NCBI RefSeq assembly: GCF_002159765.1
Contig: NZ_NFJH01000004.1
Location: forward strand, 62,001 to 126,000
Direction of reading: 5' to 3'
Origin: Collinsella sp. An268
GTDB lineage: Bacteria > Actinomycetota > Coriobacteriia > Coriobacteriales > Coriobacteriaceae
Length of the DNA stretch: 64,000 nt
Below, piece after piece: positions 10,105 through 18,919 of the stretch. Position numbers and translations under genes: made by a program. The notes under the pieces are model-generated. The model saw only the letters and a list, made by a program, of their open reading frames with translations, made no database searches and was not told the origin of the DNA. Positions within the stretch are counted from its first letter, which is position 1. Each line of letters begins with the position of its first letter.

Positions 10105-10838
10105 CACACGCTCCATTCCAGTAGCTTGCCCAAGAAGCGCTTGAGCTCGGGCGTCTTGGGCGCGGCGAAGACCTCGGCAGCCGGCCCGTACTCCATGAGG
10201 GCGCCCCCGCAAAGAAACGCCACCTTGTCGCACGCGTGGCGCGCAAAGCCCATCTCGTGCGTGACGGTGATGAAGCGCGTCCCCTCGCGCTTGAGGTCGG
10301 CAAGCAGGTCCAGCACCTCGGTGGTGTACTCGGGGTCGAGCGCGCTCGTGGGCTCGTCGAGCAAAAGCATCCGCGGGCGCGGCGCCACGGCGCGGGCGAT
10401 GGCGACGCGCTGGCGTTGGCCGCCCGAGAGCTGAGCCGGGCGCTTGTCGCCCTCGCCGGCAAGGCCGAAGCGGTCGAGCAGCTCGTCGGCGCGCGCGGCG
10501 GCATCGACCTCTCCCATGCCGTGCACGGCGCGCAGCGGCAGCGCGATGTTCTCGCGCGCAGAGAGGTGATGGAAGAGCCCGCCGTCCTGAAAGACAAAGC
10601 CGAGGCTCGCCCGGTACCGCTCGAGACCGGGCTCGTCTGCGGGCAGCAGCTCGCCGTCCAAGGCGACCCGCCCCGCGCTCGGTGCGAGAAGGCCACCCAG
10701 GATGCGCAGCAGCGTCGACTTGCCGCCGCCCGAGGGGCCGATGATGGCGAGCGTGGTGACCTCGTCGTCAAAATCGATGCCCTCGAGCACCGCGCGGTCG
10801 CCGAAGCGCTGCGCGAGTCCCTCAATCTGCATGCGCAT
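10104..10838 (-). CDS. Amino-acid ABC transporter ATP-binding protein (GlnQ type)
   Basis: Cytoplasmic ATPase of a polar amino-acid importer, 244 residues. All ABC motifs are intact: Walker A GPSGGGKST, signature LSGGQRQRVAIARA, Walker B MLLLDEPTSALD, and the H-loop in VTHE. The ATG at 10836-10838 has GAGAGGAGG upstream and lies inside the end of the permease gene, a 17-bp overlap. Its stop overlaps the ATP-grasp start. This places it in the middle of a tightly coupled operon. Confidence 0.95.
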   Translation of the reverse strand: MRMQIEGLAQRFGDRAVLEGIDFDDEVTTLAIIGPSGGGKSTLLRILGGLLAPSAGRVALDGELLPADEPGLERYRASLGFVFQDGGLFHHLSARENIALPLRAVHGMGEVDAAARADELLDRFGLAGEGDKRPAQLSGGQRQRVAIARAVAPRPRMLLLDEPTSALDPEYTTEVLDLLADLKREGTRFITVTHEMGFARHACDKVAFLCGGALMEYGPAAEVFAAPKTPELKRFLGKLLEWSV

Positions 10839-11607
10839 AGTCGAGCCTCCTCTCAAAGTAGCGGCTCACAAACATGAGGGGCAGCGTGAGCGCCAGGTAC
10901 GCCCCCGCAAGGAAGAGATACGTCCCAAACAGGTTGAACGTGGCCGAGCTGATCTCCTGCATGGTCTGGGTGAGCTCGATCACGGCGATGACCGAGAGCA
11001 GCGACGAATCCTTTATCATGCTCGCGAGCTGCCCGGTGAGCGCCGGCAGCGTGCGGCTCACGAGCTGCGGCACCACCACGTAGCGCAGGGTCTGCCGCCG
11101 CGTAAAGCCCACGGCGCGCGCCGCCTCGAGCTGGCTGGCGTCGAGCGAAGTGAGGCTGCCGCGCACGATCTCCGCAATGTAGGCGCCCGAGAAAATCGAC
11201 AGGATGATGATGCCCGCCACCAGGCGGTTCTCCACACCCCACGCCGTACCGACGATGTAGAAGAAGAGGTAGATCTGCGCGAGGAGCGGCGTGCCGCGCA
11301 TGAGCTTGACGTAGACGTCGCAGAGGTAGCGCACGGGCAGGATGCGGCTCCCCTGCCCCACCGCGACGGGCAAGCCGATAGCGAGGCTCGCTACCAGGCT
11401 CCCCACCGCGATCTGCACCGTGAGCAGCAGACCGTCGAGGATGCGCACGTGGTACTGCGCCACAAAGCCAAAGTCGAGCGCGACGCCCACCTGAAGCAGC
11501 GAAAGCCAGAAGAAGCCGATCACGAGCGCGCAGACGATGAGGTAGCTCGCCGCCGCCTTGACGGGACCCGGCCGCTCACCGGGGCGCACGGTAAAGGGGT
11601 TGCGCAT
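10822..11607 (-). CDS. Amino-acid ABC transporter permease (HisM/GlnP type)
   Basis: Inner-membrane permease of 261 residues with about five to six hydrophobic segments. The ATPase-coupling EAA loop is visible as LEAARAVGFTRRQTLRYVVVPQ. The sequence TVQIAVGSLVASLAIGLP near the first conserved helix and LMRGTPLLAQIYLFFY are typical of the HEQRo/polar amino-acid family. A single permease is present, so it probably works as a homodimer. Its ATG overlaps the stop of the binding-protein gene as TAATG. Confidence 0.95.
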   Translation of the reverse strand: MRNPFTVRPGERPGPVKAAASYLIVCALVIGFFWLSLLQVGVALDFGFVAQYHVRILDGLLLTVQIAVGSLVASLAIGLPVAVGQGSRILPVRYLCDVYVKLMRGTPLLAQIYLFFYIVGTAWGVENRLVAGIIILSIFSGAYIAEIVRGSLTSLDASQLEAARAVGFTRRQTLRYVVVPQLVSRTLPALTGQLASMIKDSSLLSVIAVIELTQTMQEISSATFNLFGTYLFLAGAYLALTLPLMFVSRYFERRLDYAHAD

Positions 11608-12515
11608 TACGCATCCGCCTCGGCAGTGCCCTCGGCATCCGCGTCGTCGAAGTCGAAGAACCAGCGGAAGCCGAGCTCGTCAAAGGCGGCCTTCTCGTCT
11701 GCCAGATACTGCTCGGTCAGACGGTCGAACTCGCCGTTCTCCTTGCTCTCGGCGATAAAGGCGTTCAGCTCCTCGCGCAGCTCGTCGTTGCCCGAGGCCA
11801 CGGCGATGCCCCACGCCTCCGGATCCTGGAAGGGGATGAAGACGGCGCGCGTGGTATCGGGGTTGGCGAGGTTGTTGCGGTAGATGGTGAGCTGGTCGTA
11901 GAGGAAGCCGTCCGCGCGGCCCTGGGCGACCTCGGTCACGCAGGCGCTCTCGTCGGCGAGGCGCAGGATCTGCGCGTTGGCGAGGTTCTTGGTCGCGTAG
12001 ACGTCGCCCGTAGAGCCGGTCTTGACGGCGACGGTCTTGTCCGCCTGGTTGAGGTCCTCGGCCTGCCCGACGCCCGAGTCCGCGCCGGCGAGGATCGCGA
12101 GCTGCGCCATGGCATAGGGGTCGGTGAAGTCGACCTCCTCCTCGCGCTCGGGTGTGATGGTGATCGAGCTCATCACGCAATCGGCCTTGCCGGTCTGAAG
12201 CGACGGGATGAGGCCGTCGAAGCTGATGTTGTCGATATGGAGGTCGTACCCGTACGCGTCGGCGAAGTCCTGCATGAACGTGACGGAGACGCCCGAGGGG
12301 TTGCCCGCGTCGTCTTTGGTCTCGAAGGGCGGGTAGGCGAGCTCCATGGCGACGCGGAGCGTGCGCGCGCCGCCGTCGGATGCCGAGCCCGCCGCCGCGG
12401 ACAAGCCGCCCGCCGCGCCCTGGCCGCCCGAGCAGCCCGTGAGGGCCGCCGCCATGGTTGCCGCGCCTGCGATAAGCCCGCGGCGGGTGATGGAGGTTTG
12501 AAGCCGGTTGGTCAT
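11607..12515 (-). CDS. Amino-acid ABC transporter substrate-binding lipoprotein
   Basis: Exported binding protein of 302 residues in the SBP_bac_3 family. The N-terminus has a twin-arginine-like ITRRGLIAGAATMAAAL stretch followed by the lipobox LTGC, so it is probably membrane-anchored after export. The mature part contains LRVAMELAYPPFETKDDAG and GYDLHIDNISFDGLIPSLQTGKAD in two blocks, which are family landmarks of glutamine/cystine-type binding proteins. The C-terminal tail is strongly acidic. It precedes the permease with a stop/start overlap and follows marR by 90 bp. Confidence 0.94.
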   Translation of the reverse strand: MTNRLQTSITRRGLIAGAATMAAALTGCSGGQGAAGGLSAAAGSASDGGARTLRVAMELAYPPFETKDDAGNPSGVSVTFMQDFADAYGYDLHIDNISFDGLIPSLQTGKADCVMSSITITPEREEEVDFTDPYAMAQLAILAGADSGVGQAEDLNQADKTVAVKTGSTGDVYATKNLANAQILRLADESACVTEVAQGRADGFLYDQLTIYRNNLANPDTTRAVFIPFQDPEAWGIAVASGNDELREELNAFIAESKENGEFDRLTEQYLADEKAAFDELGFRWFFDFDDADAEGTAEADA

Positions 12516-12605
12516 GATGAGCGTCCTTTCAGGTTGGGGTTATGCGGAAAAGTGATGCAGAAAAGCGCTTGGGTCGGCATCAGCGCCCGATGCGGCGCCA
12601 ACGGC

Positions 12606-13088
12606 TCACGCGGCGTCGACGTCGCGGTCAGGCGCGGCGCCTTGAACGGGCGCGCCGCGCTCTATCGCCGCGTGCAGGTTGCGCCGCATCGCAGCGAGCA
12701 CGCGCGCCGCCGTCGCCAGATCGGCCTCGACGATCCCATCCGCCCACGTTGCGCGGAGCAACGCGGAGATCTCGCCGAAGTCGCGCTCGAGGGCGCGACC
12801 CCGGTCGGTGAGCGAGACCACCGTGGCACGGCCGTCGGTCTCGTCGCGCGCGGTCTCGGCAAAGCCGAGCTTAACGAGCTTGCGTACCAGCGCCGTGACC
12901 GTAGAGGGGTCGCGGTCGATACGCCGCGAGAGCTCGGACATGCGCACCCGGTCCTCAGAGCAGAGCTGCGCCAAGATGTCGCCATGTGAGGGCGCGAGGC
13001 CCGCGTAGCCGCGCCGTGCGAGCTCGCCGGTAAGAAACTGGTTGACGAGCGCGCGCGTGCGCGAAATCTCCGAGGCAAAGTCCTGCAT
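12606..13088 (-). CDS. MarR-family transcriptional regulator
   Basis: DNA-binding regulator of 160 residues. The winged-helix domain lies at about residues 30-105, with RMSELSRRIDRDPSTVTALV as helix-turn-helix and a wing around RDETDGRATVVSLTDRG, a classical MarR signature. It is the first gene of the minus-strand set that continues into the ABC importer, ATP-grasp and ferredoxin genes. A promoter with an overlapping palindrome lies upstream and suggests autoregulation. The inducer is not predictable. Confidence 0.92.
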   Translation of the reverse strand: MQDFASEISRTRALVNQFLTGELARRGYAGLAPSHGDILAQLCSEDRVRMSELSRRIDRDPSTVTALVRKLVKLGFAETARDETDGRATVVSLTDRGRALERDFGEISALLRATWADGIVEADLATAARVLAAMRRNLHAAIERGAPVQGAAPDRDVDAA

Positions 13089-13128
13089 GATTGAGCACCT
13101 CCCCTATCGGATCGTGTGACATAGCTTC

Positions 13129-13160
13129 AGTATAGCATATTTAGTTTGATATCCAAATAT
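13129..13160 (-). promoter_or_regulatory. Promoter and MarR-like operator upstream of the regulator gene
   Basis: On the minus strand a TTTGGA -35 (13152-13157), a 17-bp spacer and a TATACT -10 (13129-13134) form a good sigma-70-type promoter about 40 bp upstream of the start codon. A 24-bp imperfect palindrome with ATATTT/AAATAT ends (13137-13160) covers the spacer and the -35. MarR proteins usually bind such sites in their own promoters; binding here is an inference. Confidence 0.65.
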
Positions 13161-13342
13161 CTTTTTGGTCATTGCCGGCATGGTCGCCAGCGGAGCTAAT
13201 GCAGCCTTGGTGCAACCCGTTTGTCCAGCAGGCCAAATCGACTCAATCCTCCAATCCTGCATAGGCAAAATCGCTCCAACCAATTCGCTTCATATCAACA
13301 ATGCGCCCGCATATTGACGGATAATGAATCCTATTCGCTGCG

Positions 13343-14023
13343 ATGCTGCGCGCAGCCGTCGAGAATTGGGGTGCCGACGTGAACGAGCTCATGCCACGTG
13401 AAAAACTGGAACGGTTTGGCGCCGAGCGTCTTTCAGATGTTGAGCTGCTGCGCATCATCATAGGTAGCGGAAACAAGCAGTCTTCTGCAGAACAGATTGC
13501 TAGGCGACTACTCAAGCTCCTGAGAACGCATGGCGACGCAGTCACCTACCAAGAGGTGCGCGATATCCCGGGGATGGGCCCGGCAAAGACCTGCGAGGTC
13601 ATCGCTCTTTTCGAACTTGGCCGACGCTACCTCATTCCCCCCGATAGGCCCATTATTGCCAGCGCAGAAGATGCATTTGCCCAACTTGGATATCTCCGAG
13701 ACAAGAAGCAGGAATGCATCGCCGTGATTACGCTGGACGGCGCGAGTCGTCTAATCGACAACACCATCATCTTCCAGGGAACACTTGACCAGAGCCTCGT
13801 TCATCCCAGGGAGATATTCGCAAAAGCAATCGAAGACCGCGCCGCATCCATCATCCTCGCGCACAACCACCCCAGCGGCAACCTCGAGGCATCGGCAGAC
13901 GACAAGCGCATCACGCACAGCCTCATGGAGGCCGGGGAACTGCTTGGCATCAAGGTCCTGGACCATCTTATCGTGACAAAGCACGGTTATTGCAACATAG
14001 GCAGTGAACAACCGACGCTATAA
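13343..14023 (+). CDS. radC: RadC family protein (JAB/MPN domain)
   Basis: A 226-residue protein. Residues 15-95 form the N-terminal UPF0758 helical domain with an HhH-like DIPGMGPAKTCEVIALFELG. Residues 105-225 form the JAB/MPN metal-binding domain with the HNHPSG signature. Despite the name, a role in repair is not established; RadC proteins are frequent near mobile and defence DNA. The start is uncertain: a GTG at 13379 with GGGGTG upstream, or the ATG at 13391, would fit the family N-terminus (PREKLERFG) better than 13343. It is on the plus strand, convergent with the recombinase gene. Confidence 0.88.
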   Translation: MLRAAVENWGADVNELMPREKLERFGAERLSDVELLRIIIGSGNKQSSAEQIARRLLKLLRTHGDAVTYQEVRDIPGMGPAKTCEVIALFELGRRYLIPPDRPIIASAEDAFAQLGYLRDKKQECIAVITLDGASRLIDNTIIFQGTLDQSLVHPREIFAKAIEDRAASIILAHNHPSGNLEASADDKRITHSLMEAGELLGIKVLDHLIVTKHGYCNIGSEQPTL

Positions 14024-14093
14024 ACAAACATTGGTCCAACCACGCAGCCGCCGTCCTTCAACACCCCTGTCAGTGCGGACCGGCAATCACATG

Positions 14094-15020
14094 CTACATA
14101 AGGCCAGACAGCGATCTCATTACAAGATCAACGTCCTTGTTCTCGAGCTCTTGGATGATATGAAGATAGGTCTTCTGCGTTGTGTTCATGCTGGAATGGC
14201 CCAAACGTCGAGCAACGCTTGCGATCGACACACCCGCAAACAACAAAAGCGAGGCATGCGTGTGCCTCAGCCCGTGCACAGAGATTACTGGCACCCCGGC
14301 CTCTACGCAGTGCCGTGCCAGCAAGCTGTTTACCGTTGAGTTGTACACCCTACCGTGCACAAAAATTGGCTGATCTTTGGGAAGCCCCTTCACCAACTCA
14401 GAGAACTGCACGATAAGCTGCCAGTCTATCGCCACCTTTCTCACAGAAGACCGATTCTTTGTTGGAAGAAAGCCTGTCCCCTCTTTGTAATCCCACGTCT
14501 TATCAACCGAGAGCACCTGGTGTGCGAAATCGAAATCCTTGGGCGTCACTGCGAGAGCCTCAGAAAACCGCAATCCCGTCTTAGCGATAAGCAGAATCAT
14601 CCAGTCCCATGTAATCCGAGGTGTTAAATCAAGAGTGCTGAGAAGCTTGTGCAACTCGAACTGATTGAGATACTGCTTCTTTTTCTCACGAGGAGCCTTG
14701 CCCTTCACGATTGCTTTTCTTGTCGGGTCGCGATCCATCAGCCCCTCATCGACCGCATCGAGAATAGCTCCCTTCAGCTGGTGGTGAAAATCCATAACCG
14801 TTTGCCGCTCATGGGTTTCCGCATAAGCGTTCAAGAGTTGTTGATAGGCCATCCTGTCGAAATCCCGCATCGCTAAACCAGGTATCAGCTTCTCCAGCCA
14901 GCCGTGTGTGAGCAAGTACTTTTTGAGGGTGACCTTGCGCACTCCTCCTTCTTTGTAGACGCTGATCCACTGGCGATAGTAGTCGCAAAACGCATCGGTA
15001 CGTCGGCTTATACCCGTCAT
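14094..15020 (-). CDS. Tyrosine recombinase next to the hsdS cassettes
   Basis: Site-specific recombinase of 308 residues. An N-terminal SAM-like core-binding domain is followed by the catalytic domain with Arg in TGLRFSEAL, the HGLRHTHAS box, LGHSS and the Tyr nucleophile in TQKTYLH, so the active site looks complete. The ATG at 15018-15020 has AAGGAGG 8 nt upstream. It lies 160 bp from the first spare hsdS cassette of the type I R-M locus, the same arrangement as in known invertible hsdS loci, so its likely job is shuffling specificity domains. It could alternatively be an integrase of a decayed mobile element; no att sites were recognised. Confidence 0.92.
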   Translation of the reverse strand: MTGISRRTDAFCDYYRQWISVYKEGGVRKVTLKKYLLTHGWLEKLIPGLAMRDFDRMAYQQLLNAYAETHERQTVMDFHHQLKGAILDAVDEGLMDRDPTRKAIVKGKAPREKKKQYLNQFELHKLLSTLDLTPRITWDWMILLIAKTGLRFSEALAVTPKDFDFAHQVLSVDKTWDYKEGTGFLPTKNRSSVRKVAIDWQLIVQFSELVKGLPKDQPIFVHGRVYNSTVNSLLARHCVEAGVPVISVHGLRHTHASLLLFAGVSIASVARRLGHSSMNTTQKTYLHIIQELENKDVDLVMRSLSGLM

Positions 15021-15180
15021 ATGCAAAGCCTCCTTCTAGTCGAGCCGACCCGCACTGACAAAGGAAAAACGATAAGAGGGCGAGCGAACTGCAATTGATA
15101 TAGAGGTAGCTCCTCGGAAACCAATGATCAGTCGCAACCCACATATTGATTGAAGCCTATTGTGTCCGTCGGCCGGAATT

Positions 15181-15750
15181 TCATGTTTCCAACTTACGCT
15201 GGTGAAGGGTGATGAGGTCGTCCATAGACGAGAACAGCGCAGCAATCTTGCTCTGTTCATCGATCGGAGGCACGCTCATGATTGCTCCGGATATAGCTGC
15301 CCGTGATATAGAGATAACCTTAATCCCCTGCATGAGAGGCACGAGCTGTCTTCGAAAAGCGGGCGCATTCAAATAGTGGCCGAGGTACCCCGGGGCATAA
15401 TCGCGCAGAGGTCTAAACGGAATCGTGTGTAGGCCGGAATAGACCACAGATCCTCCGACTCCGCGCAGCTCAGAGCATTTACCGGCAGTTAAGTCCTCCG
15501 CTGTGTCAGCAACGACCACGTCACCGTCTCTAAGCTCATCGCACCTCAGCTTGGCGACGACTTCATCGTCGGCAACGCGCGGGAGATTCTCCCAGCCAAG
15601 ATTCAAAACGGCTCCGAACTTAACAAGCAAATCACCATAATGAACGTCGTAGGCTGCGCCATCGGAATCGCTCAACTCAGCCCGCGAAAGAGTATTGTTT
15701 CGCAGAAAGGTGAACTCGTCCCCCAGCTTACGCTGTTCCCAAGCATGTGA
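15181..15750 (-). pseudogene. Silent hsdS cassette 3 (one target-recognition domain)
   Basis: Half of a type I specificity subunit without a normal N-terminus. The frame opens just after a TAG at 15751-15753, reads AWEQRKLGD (box W3), a target-recognition domain, then DDLITLHQRKLET and stop (box D3). The active hsdS has the same two boxes around each of its TRDs. There is no usable start codon with a ribosome-binding site before the WEQRKLG box. This looks like a storage cassette that could be swapped into the expressed gene. Its TRD differs from both expressed TRDs. Confidence 0.8.
15193..15222 (-). repeat. Shared box D3 (end of TRD)
   Basis: A 30-bp block encoding DDLITLHQRK. It matches D1 (21253-21282), D2 (20638-20667) and, in inverted orientation, D4 (16247-16276) with only two to three differences. 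It is a candidate recombination site. Confidence 0.8.
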
Positions 15751-15848
15751 CTATGACTGGTGTGCCTCCCCTGCATGCAAACACAATGGGGGCAGCGTAC
15801 GTTTGGAAAACGCGGCCGCGAATGCTTGGGAACAGCGTAAGCTTGGGG
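15721..15848. repeat. Inverted boxes W3 and W4 between the two silent cassettes
   Basis: W3 (15721-15746, minus) and W4 (15822-15848, plus) are inverted copies of the WEQRKLG-coding block, sharing ATGCTTGGGAACAGCGTAAG followed by CT without mismatch. About 75 bp lie between them. The same block occurs twice in the active hsdS (W1 21752-21789, W2 21134-21171). Confidence 0.85.
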
Positions 15849-16282
15849 AGCTTGCTTGCGAATTCCGAAGCGGGGAGTTTATCCCGGCGAATGACATATC
15901 AGAAAGCGGGCCTTACCCCGTTTATGGCGGGAATGGCTTGAGAGGATATGCGGAACGCTACAATCATGAAGGTTTCTACGTGCTCATTGGTCGTCAAGGA
16001 GCGCAATGTGGAAATATAAACATCGCAGATGGGAAGGCCTACTTCACGGAGCATGCCGTTGCGGTTCAGGCCAACGACACCAATGACACAGGCTTTCTTG
16101 CCTACCTTTTGAGCGAGTTGAATCTTGGACAGTTTTCTGGGCAGTCCGCACAGCCCGGATTGGCTGTTGGGGTATTAAAAGAGGTCAAAGCATTCGTGCC
16201 AGTCAAGGGAGAGCAGCACCTCATCGGCACCTTCTTCCGCGACCTGGACGACCTCATCGCACTTCACCAGCGTAAGCCAATT
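15821..16282 (+). pseudogene. Silent hsdS cassette 4 (one target-recognition domain, opposite strand)
   Basis: Encodes AWEQRKLGELACEF, a complete target-recognition domain (GPYPVYGGNGLRGYAERYN and AQCGNINIADGKAYFTEHA are typical TRD sequences), then DLDDLIALHQRK at box D4. After D4 the homology stops, and the frame stays open only over the antisense of the GIY-YIG gene, to 16537. The frame is also open upstream to 15695 but that part is not S-like. It is head to head with cassette 3 and inverted relative to the active hsdS, as expected of a donor cassette for site-specific exchange. Confidence 0.82.
16247..16276 (+). repeat. Shared box D4 (inverted relative to active hsdS)
   Basis: A 30-bp block coding DDLIALHQRK on the plus strand, nearly identical to D1 (21253-21282) and D2 (20638-20667) on the minus strand. 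S-like coding sequence ends here. Confidence 0.8.
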
Positions 16283-16375
16283 CAGCAAAAGTCGTCCCTG
16301 TTTTGCCCGACACTCGCCGTGGTTGTGGACCATGACGCACAGGAACATCCAAAACGAGAGGAATACTTCTATTCT

Positions 16376-17203
16376 CTACTCATGAGTTCGATATGCATCG
16401 AGCGGTTGCCCGCATTCGTCGAACCATTCAACCCATCCGTTAACGCTTCCGCCGAGCACGAAAACGGCGGCAGTCGAAGGACTCGAGAAGATGACATCTC
16501 TGGGAAGCGATCTCTTGCCTGTCGCGGTGCCGAATAGTTGATTCCGCATATTCTGAGCGATCCGGCTCTTAATAATAGGTTTGTCGAGATCGACCTCTGA
16601 ACCGGCTAAAACGGTAAATCGACCGTCTTCAGGGTTCCACGAACCGTTGCCGTGCACCCCGTTCCTCTTCGTGTGAAAGACAGCAGGTGCAGAAATGGTC
16701 ACGCCATCAGTACGATCAAGGTCATAGCCAAGAGCCCTCATGCGAAACAATATCTTCGTATGCAATTCCTCGACACGCTGTTCTTTGTAGGGGCTTAGGC
16801 GGGGGCTGGGAACCTGCTTGTTGTCGGTTTCGTACGACCCGTGCTTCTGCACATATTCAATCGCCTGCGCCTCAAGAGCATCTAGCACGTCGCGGTCAAT
16901 GTTCCAATCTTCATCAAGAAACATCACCGCCTTGTTCCAAAAGTCTTTCTTTGTCTTGTGGCTATCCAAACGCGAAATCCCTTGAATGGTCTGGCCTGCA
17001 TACACGCGACTCAAAACACCATGATCCTCATCGAGAAGATAGTAGATACCGCGTCTTGGCATCTGCGGAAGCCGACTCGCCTGAGAAAGAAGGCCTCTCG
17101 GCACCACGACCGTCACCAGCGACTCGCCCTCAATACGGCAGATTCGAATGCCGTCCGGCTCACAGTCGATAAACTGAATGGTCATCGTGGTAAGGTTAAT
17201 CAT
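16376..17203 (-). CDS. GIY-YIG nuclease-fold protein with DUF4357-like C-terminus
   Basis: A 275-residue protein. A GIY-YIG domain lies at about residues 50-110: RRGIYYLL, YAGQT, GISRLDSHK, with Arg and a downstream acidic residue that could complete the site. The C-terminal part (AVFVLGGSVNGWVEWFDECG) resembles DUF4357, often found behind GIY-YIG domains in restriction loci. AAAGG precedes the ATG. It follows hsdM by 101 bp on the same strand, so it probably belongs to the R-M operon. Its role there, as extra nuclease or as DNA-end processing enzyme, is unknown. Confidence 0.8.
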   Translation of the reverse strand: MINLTTMTIQFIDCEPDGIRICRIEGESLVTVVVPRGLLSQASRLPQMPRRGIYYLLDEDHGVLSRVYAGQTIQGISRLDSHKTKKDFWNKAVMFLDEDWNIDRDVLDALEAQAIEYVQKHGSYETDNKQVPSPRLSPYKEQRVEELHTKILFRMRALGYDLDRTDGVTISAPAVFHTKRNGVHGNGSWNPEDGRFTVLAGSEVDLDKPIIKSRIAQNMRNQLFGTATGKRSLPRDVIFSSPSTAAVFVLGGSVNGWVEWFDECGQPLDAYRTHE

Positions 17204-17304
17204 CTCGTTGCCTTTCGCGCTACAACGAAACCATTGTACAACTGCGCGGGGATGCCGAGGGAGGCGTCCCCGCGCTCATAAAGCAGCTGAAAACCAACGC
17301 GTCG

Positions 17305-18891
17305 CTACTCCACACCCAGATTGCGCAGCGTATTGGCAATCTTCGCCTCCAACTCGGCAATCTCTCGTTCATCCTGCTCGAGGAGACGCCGCACCTCGGC
17401 GAGGTCAATCTCCTCCTCCTGCTCAAAGGTGTCCACGTAGCGAGGAATGTTGAGGTTGTAGTCGTTCTCGCGAATCTCGTCGAGCGTTGCAACATGTGCG
17501 TACTTCTCGACATCCTCGCGTTTCTGATACGTCTCGACAATCTTGTTGATGTGCCCCTCGGTCAAGCGGTTCTGGTTCTTGGCCTTCTCGAACTCGCGCG
17601 ACGCATCGATGAACAGGATATCCTTGGTGGTCCGGTTCTTCTTGAACACCAAAATCGTGGTGGGAATGCCGGTACCGTAGAAAATGTTGGCCGGCAGGCC
17701 AATCACCGCGTCGAGGTAGTTCTTGTCGATGATGGTCTTGCGGATAACGCCCTCCGCCGCGCCGCGGAACAAAACGCCGTGCGGCAGAACGATGGCCATG
17801 GTCCCCTCAGGTCCCAGATGGTAGATGCTATGCAGGACAAAAGCGTAGTCCGCCTTGGTCCGAGGAGCCAGCTTGCCGTACTCTTTGAAACGCGGGTCCT
17901 TGAGCTTGGTCTCGCTGTTATCCCAGTGCGCGGAGTAAGGTGGATTTGCTACCACCGCATCAAAGGAACAGTTGGGCTGATCGATGCCCTTGGCATCCGG
18001 GCCGTCCGGCCAGTCGCTCTCCAGAGTGTCCGCGTTCGAGAGATACATGTTGTTGAACGACACACCGTGCATCATGAGGTTCATGCGCGCCAAGTTGTAG
18101 GTGGTGGTGTTCAGCTCCTGCCCGTAGTACTTGATGGGCTGTCCCTCCGGCAGATTCTGCCCGACGGTTAACAGCAGCGATCCCGAGCCCATCGTGGGGT
18201 CGTACACGGTGAAGAACGCGTCCGTCTCCTTGCGCCCTAAGGTGACGATTCTAGAGATTATCTCGCTCACCTCGTGCGGCGTGTAGAACTCGCCGCCCTT
18301 TTTGCCCGCAGAAGCCGCGAACTGCCCAATGAGGTACTCGTAGATCGCACCGAGAATATCTTTGCCGTCGTCGCTCTTGTACTCGATGCTGTCAACGAGC
18401 TTTACGATGCGGTTGAGCGACTTGGCGCGCTCGTTGGTCGTGGAGCCCAGGCGCGAATCTCCCAGGTTCACGTCATTGAACACACCCTTGAAGTTCCGCG
18501 CGCCCTCTTTGTTGAGTGCCGCATTGTTGTTAAAGTTGTCGAACATGGTCTGGTAGTCGCTGGGAACGATCATACTCTCCTCAATCTTGTGCACCAGCGA
18601 TGCCCACGTGTCGAGAGGAGCGATAGCATACCCAAGACTTGACGAGATGTCCTGCAGGTATTCGGGCAAATCGTCTCCCAGCGCCTGCTCGAGGTAGAGC
18701 TGGTTGATCGACTTGCCCTCCTCAAAATCCAGCGCTTTGCTGGTAATAAGGTACTGCTCCTGATGCTCGGACAGGTAGCGATAGAACATAAAGGCCAGAA
18801 TGTAGTTCTTGTACTCAGCAGCGTCCATGTTGCCACGCAACTCGTTTGCCATCGCCCACAGTTTGGACTGGATGGATTGAAGATCGTTCAT
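17305..18891 (-). CDS. hsdM: Type I restriction-modification methyltransferase subunit M
   Basis: Adenine-N6 methyltransferase subunit of 528 residues, normal length. Residues 1-145 form the HsdM N-terminal helical domain. The SAM-binding motif I reads DPTMGSGSLL (231-240) and catalytic motif IV reads NPPY (316-319). A C-terminal coiled-coil-like acidic stretch (EVRRLLEQDEREIAELEAKI) should contact the S subunit. It lies 28 bp after the AlbA/ATPase gene and has AAAGGAA before its ATG. With HsdS it forms the M2S methylase; with HsdR, the restriction complex. Confidence 0.96.
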   Translation of the reverse strand: MNDLQSIQSKLWAMANELRGNMDAAEYKNYILAFMFYRYLSEHQEQYLITSKALDFEEGKSINQLYLEQALGDDLPEYLQDISSSLGYAIAPLDTWASLVHKIEESMIVPSDYQTMFDNFNNNAALNKEGARNFKGVFNDVNLGDSRLGSTTNERAKSLNRIVKLVDSIEYKSDDGKDILGAIYEYLIGQFAASAGKKGGEFYTPHEVSEIISRIVTLGRKETDAFFTVYDPTMGSGSLLLTVGQNLPEGQPIKYYGQELNTTTYNLARMNLMMHGVSFNNMYLSNADTLESDWPDGPDAKGIDQPNCSFDAVVANPPYSAHWDNSETKLKDPRFKEYGKLAPRTKADYAFVLHSIYHLGPEGTMAIVLPHGVLFRGAAEGVIRKTIIDKNYLDAVIGLPANIFYGTGIPTTILVFKKNRTTKDILFIDASREFEKAKNQNRLTEGHINKIVETYQKREDVEKYAHVATLDEIRENDYNLNIPRYVDTFEQEEEIDLAEVRRLLEQDEREIAELEAKIANTLRNLGVE

Positions 18892-18919
18892 GAGGGGTTC
18901 CTTTCAATCGATATTCCGG

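Noticed and set aside
14024-15180. Reading the tyrosine recombinase as a prophage or ICE integrase
   Set aside because: There are no phage or conjugation genes and no tRNA or att repeats beside it, while hsdS cassettes with matching inverted boxes are 160 bp away. It cannot be fully excluded.
15695-15820. Upstream extension of the plus-strand hsdS cassette as a real N-terminus
   Set aside because: The residues before AWEQRKLGE are not S-like and include the inverted copy of box W3 read backwards; no ribosome-binding site is seen.
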